64,000 nucleotides of DNA from an uncultured bacterium (GTDB lineage: Bacteria > Bacillota > Clostridia > Oscillospirales > Acutalibacteraceae): positions 38,845 through 102,844 of the forward strand of contig CAKXIK010000003.1 in assembly GCA_934875675.1 (NCBI GenBank). Direction: 5' to 3'. This document shows positions 61,832 through 64,000 of this stretch, one piece after another; position 1 is the first letter of the stretch; every line of letters begins with the position of its first letter. Both the position numbers and the translations under genes were made by a program. Under the pieces are notes generated by a model. That model saw only the letters and a program-made list of their open reading frames with translations, made no database searches and was not told where the DNA came from.

Positions 61832-62798
61832 GGGTGATCCCCTCCTTTTCACTGGATGCAGCTTCAGAAGCAGCTTCCTTTGCTTCGTCTCCTTGCAGCT
61901 CCTGAATAACGGATTCAAAGGAATAACCGCGTTCGCGCAGCTCAAAGGTGAAAACCTCTTCCAGAGAGAGCGGCAGAATATCGAGCAGCACCGGAGATAA
62001 GGCACGCAGCCTTGCAACGGCTTCCTCCCGGTCGCCGCGAATAATCATGTTGGAAACCGAGCCGCTTTTGTGGAATTGCAGCACATCGATTCCCGCAAAA
62101 ATGCTCTGGTCATATGCGCGGGTGAGCGCAATCTGCACCTTGAACAGGGAGGTTTTCAGGTTTTGAATGTCGCTTTCCATCACAAGACCGCCCTTGTGCA
62201 GCAGGGCAAGCTGGTCACAGGTGTCCTCCAGCTCACGCAAGGAATGAGAGGTGATAATTGCCGTCGCACCGCGTTCGGCAACATCTTCGCAGATCAAGCT
62301 TTTTACCAGCCCGCGCATCACGGGATCAAGTCCGTCAAAGGTTTCATCAAAAAAGATGTAATCCGGACGGCAGGAAAGAGCCAGAATAATCGCGGCCTGA
62401 CGGCGCATTCCTTTGGAAAAGGAATTGAGAGGTACAGCAGGGTTCAGGTTGAATGATTTGGTCAAAAATTCATATCGATCCTTGCTGAAAGTGTCGAACA
62501 GAGAAGCGTAGAGTTTTGTCATGCGGTTCATGGTTGCGCCGGACAAAAAGTAGAGTTCATCCGGAATATAAGCAATTTTTGCTTTCATTGCAGGATTTTC
62601 ATAAACCGGGGCGCCGTCAAGCGTAACAGAACCCGAGTCGGGCTTATAAACACCGGTCAAAAGCCGCAGCAGAGTGGATTTTCCGGCACCGTTGCTGCCC
62701 ACAAGACCATAAATGCATCCGCTTGGAATTGTGCAGGTAACCGAGTCGAGTGCAACAAATTGTTCAAATTTTTTGGTTAGGGATTGTACCTGAATCAT
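61821..62798 (-). CDS. ABC transporter ATPase
   Basis: A 325-residue ATPase with Walker A GSNGAGKST, signature 'SFSKGMRRQAAIILAL', Walker B 'YIFFDETFDGLDP' and H-loop 'ITSHSL'. A C-terminal extension of about 100 residues contains a domain found in export-type ATPases. It lies between two related permeases and probably serves the one it overlaps, or both. Confidence 0.92.
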   Translation of the reverse strand: MIQVQSLTKKFEQFVALDSVTCTIPSGCIYGLVGSNGAGKSTLLRLLTGVYKPDSGSVTLDGAPVYENPAMKAKIAYIPDELYFLSGATMNRMTKLYASLFDTFSKDRYEFLTKSFNLNPAVPLNSFSKGMRRQAAIILALSCRPDYIFFDETFDGLDPVMRGLVKSLICEDVAERGATAIITSHSLRELEDTCDQLALLHKGGLVMESDIQNLKTSLFKVQIALTRAYDQSIFAGIDVLQFHKSGSVSNMIIRGDREEAVARLRALSPVLLDILPLSLEEVFTFELRERGYSFESVIQELQGDEAKEAASEAASSEKEGITHEK

Positions 62799-62882
62799 TA
62801 CCGAGCCTTCCTTTCTGTTGTTTCCCGCCCACTGTGTTTAATTTTGCGGCAGGAATGGTTTGATGTTGTGAATGGGTATGTG

Positions 62883-64000
62883 TTATGGAATTTGGATGGA
62901 TGCCACCAAGGCCTCGCTGGTTTCACCTTCCGGCAGGGGAAGATACAGTTTTTTTGTTCCTGCGGAATCGTAATGTGAAAGGCTGTTTTCCTTAATGAGC
63001 TGTTGGATCAGAGTTAATGTGTCATCTTGCCCCAGTGAGAAGTTATACGAGTTTAAATCGTTGTTTATAAAATGAAGAGAGATAAACAACGTTTCCCCGT
63101 CAAGCTGCGGATTGCCATATTGATCTAGCGTTACCTTTGACAATTGTGTTGCAAGAGTATCGTGGATGCTGTCCCATGCTTTTAGATATGCCGTGCAGGT
63201 TTTGGGCAGCAGAAGCGGATTGAGATCGATCCAGGCATCCGTGGAATGAATTCCGACAGAAGCGCTGAAGGATAAGGTATGAAGACAGCCGCCGGTTGCA
63301 AAGGTGTTCGCCGTTCTTCCGAGCGCATTGTACCACTGATCAAAATTAATTTCTTTTGCTTCATCCCGAAGAGTATTGTAAACTGCAGCAATCGATTTCT
63401 CAGATAGTGTTGATTCGGTAGAGTAGCTAATGGTAAGGTTACTCGTTCCTAATGGGGGGATCTCCTGATAAACGGTCTGAAATGCGGAGTTTTGCGTCAA
63501 AACGGCTACCAAAGCATCCCAATCTGTTTGATTCATGCAGATTTTGCGCAGTTTGCTCGTTCCGCCGCAGTGGATGCGAAATGTTTGACAATAGGGGTAA
63601 AGCTGCTCGTACTCATATGCCCAGCTCTGTCTCGAAGATGTTGAGTACTGGTGAAACGAACTTACCATGTTTTTTAGATTACGGGATAAAATCTCGTTAA
63701 CTGTTTTATCTTGAATCGGTAGATCGGCAAGCTTGGCGGCAAAGTAATCTTCATGTGGATTCCAGCTTCCATTTAAATTTGTCTTTTCCTGTATGTTAAC
63801 CCGGGTAATCTGGTTTTCGTTCGGTGTAAAATTTATTTCGCTATGATAGGTTATAGACATGGAACCGATCACAATTCCATTGAGTGCCAGCACGATCAGA
63901 AAACCGGGCGCAATCGGCAATAGGCGGCGAAGCTTTTTGGTGGTTAGTAATTCATAAAGGAAATAGACCACTATCGCGGCGGAATACCATACTACGTAGA
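62883..64000 (-). CDS. Second large ABC permease-like protein (partial, 5' end beyond window)
   Basis: The frame stays open to the right edge, starting within a membrane helix 'YVVWYSAAIVVYFLYELL'. It matches the permease at 59795 ('VLYVIAIVVYFLYELLTTKK') and has the same style of soluble C-terminal half, ending 'YLPLPEGETSEALVASIQIP'. It is a diverged duplicate; the N-terminal membrane part is outside the window. Its partner ATPase could be the one at 61821 or one further right. Confidence 0.82.
   Translation of the reverse strand, partial: YVVWYSAAIVVYFLYELLTTKKLRRLLPIAPGFLIVLALNGIVIGSMSITYHSEINFTPNENQITRVNIQEKTNLNGSWNPHEDYFAAKLADLPIQDKTVNEILSRNLKNMVSSFHQYSTSSRQSWAYEYEQLYPYCQTFRIHCGGTSKLRKICMNQTDWDALVAVLTQNSAFQTVYQEIPPLGTSNLTISYSTESTLSEKSIAAVYNTLRDEAKEINFDQWYNALGRTANTFATGGCLHTLSFSASVGIHSTDAWIDLNPLLLPKTCTAYLKAWDSIHDTLATQLSKVTLDQYGNPQLDGETLFISLHFINNDLNSYNFSLGQDDTLTLIQQLIKENSLSHYDSAGTKKLYLPLPEGETSEALVASIQIP

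Noticed and set aside
1..64000. CRISPR arrays, insertion sequences and replication origins
   Set aside because: No regularly spaced repeats, transposase genes or DnaA-box clusters were seen.

Overview
The window comes from a Gram-positive anaerobe of the Clostridia, most like the Oscillospiraceae/Ruminococcaceae. Support for this: strong AGGAGG-type ribosome sites, two tRNA-sensing T-box leaders (cysteine and proline), frequent GTG/TTG starts, lipoproteins with short lipoboxes, and many GntR-, AraC- and ABC-type genes. No marker allows a species call.

Layout. 1-8.3 kb is housekeeping: the tail of a gene that is probably recA, then recX, rimO, pgsA, a cysteine T-box in front of cysE-cysS-mnmA, and a proline T-box in front of proS. 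8.3-18.1 kb holds a flavodoxin-like protein, an AraC-GGDEF fusion regulator, a Crp/Fnr-type regulator upstream of a three-gene SsuABC-like uptake system, murA, dinB and a LUD-domain gene. 18.3-31.1 kb is a compact, one-direction podovirus-like cassette: a self-cleaving-type repressor with a divergent promoter/operator region, small early genes, terminase, portal, scaffold, N4-gp56-type major capsid protein, connector, tail protein, tail fibre, M23 endolysin, holin-like proteins and a coiled-coil protein. No integrase, replication genes or tail tape measure are visible, so it is either a remnant or a domesticated particle-making locus. 31.2-34.3 kb (minus strand) resembles the YdjGHI membrane-stress module of Bacillus. 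34.4-42.8 kb has two CmpB-type membrane proteins around an ABC-F ATPase, a phage-type amidase, tRNA-Gly, an orphan fumarase beta subunit, and a GntR-controlled ABC exporter. 42.9-48.6 kb has cca, a Gfo/Idh oxidoreductase, an AraC regulator, a sugar isomerase and a DUF4349 lipoprotein. 48.8-56.7 kb carries a serine hydrolase, a glycogen phosphorylase/alpha-amylase pair and an M20 amidohydrolase, with a strongly structured noncoding stretch between the last two units. 57-59.7 kb is a TetR-controlled epimerase-like/aldolase operon, and 59.8-64 kb a pair of related large ABC permeases around an ABC ATPase; the right-hand permease runs off the window.

Main points of interest: the integrase-less phage cassette and its three-operator switch; three genes whose only well-placed start codon is ACG, one of them the endolysin and one an early cassette gene with no good conventional start; an AraC domain fused to a GGDEF domain; two near-identical palindromes just downstream of the promoters of the AraC-GGDEF and Crp/Fnr genes; an ABC-F protein with a degenerate second ATPase site; an epimerase-like protein missing the catalytic lysine; and the structured RNA candidates near 10.3 kb and 55.2 kb.
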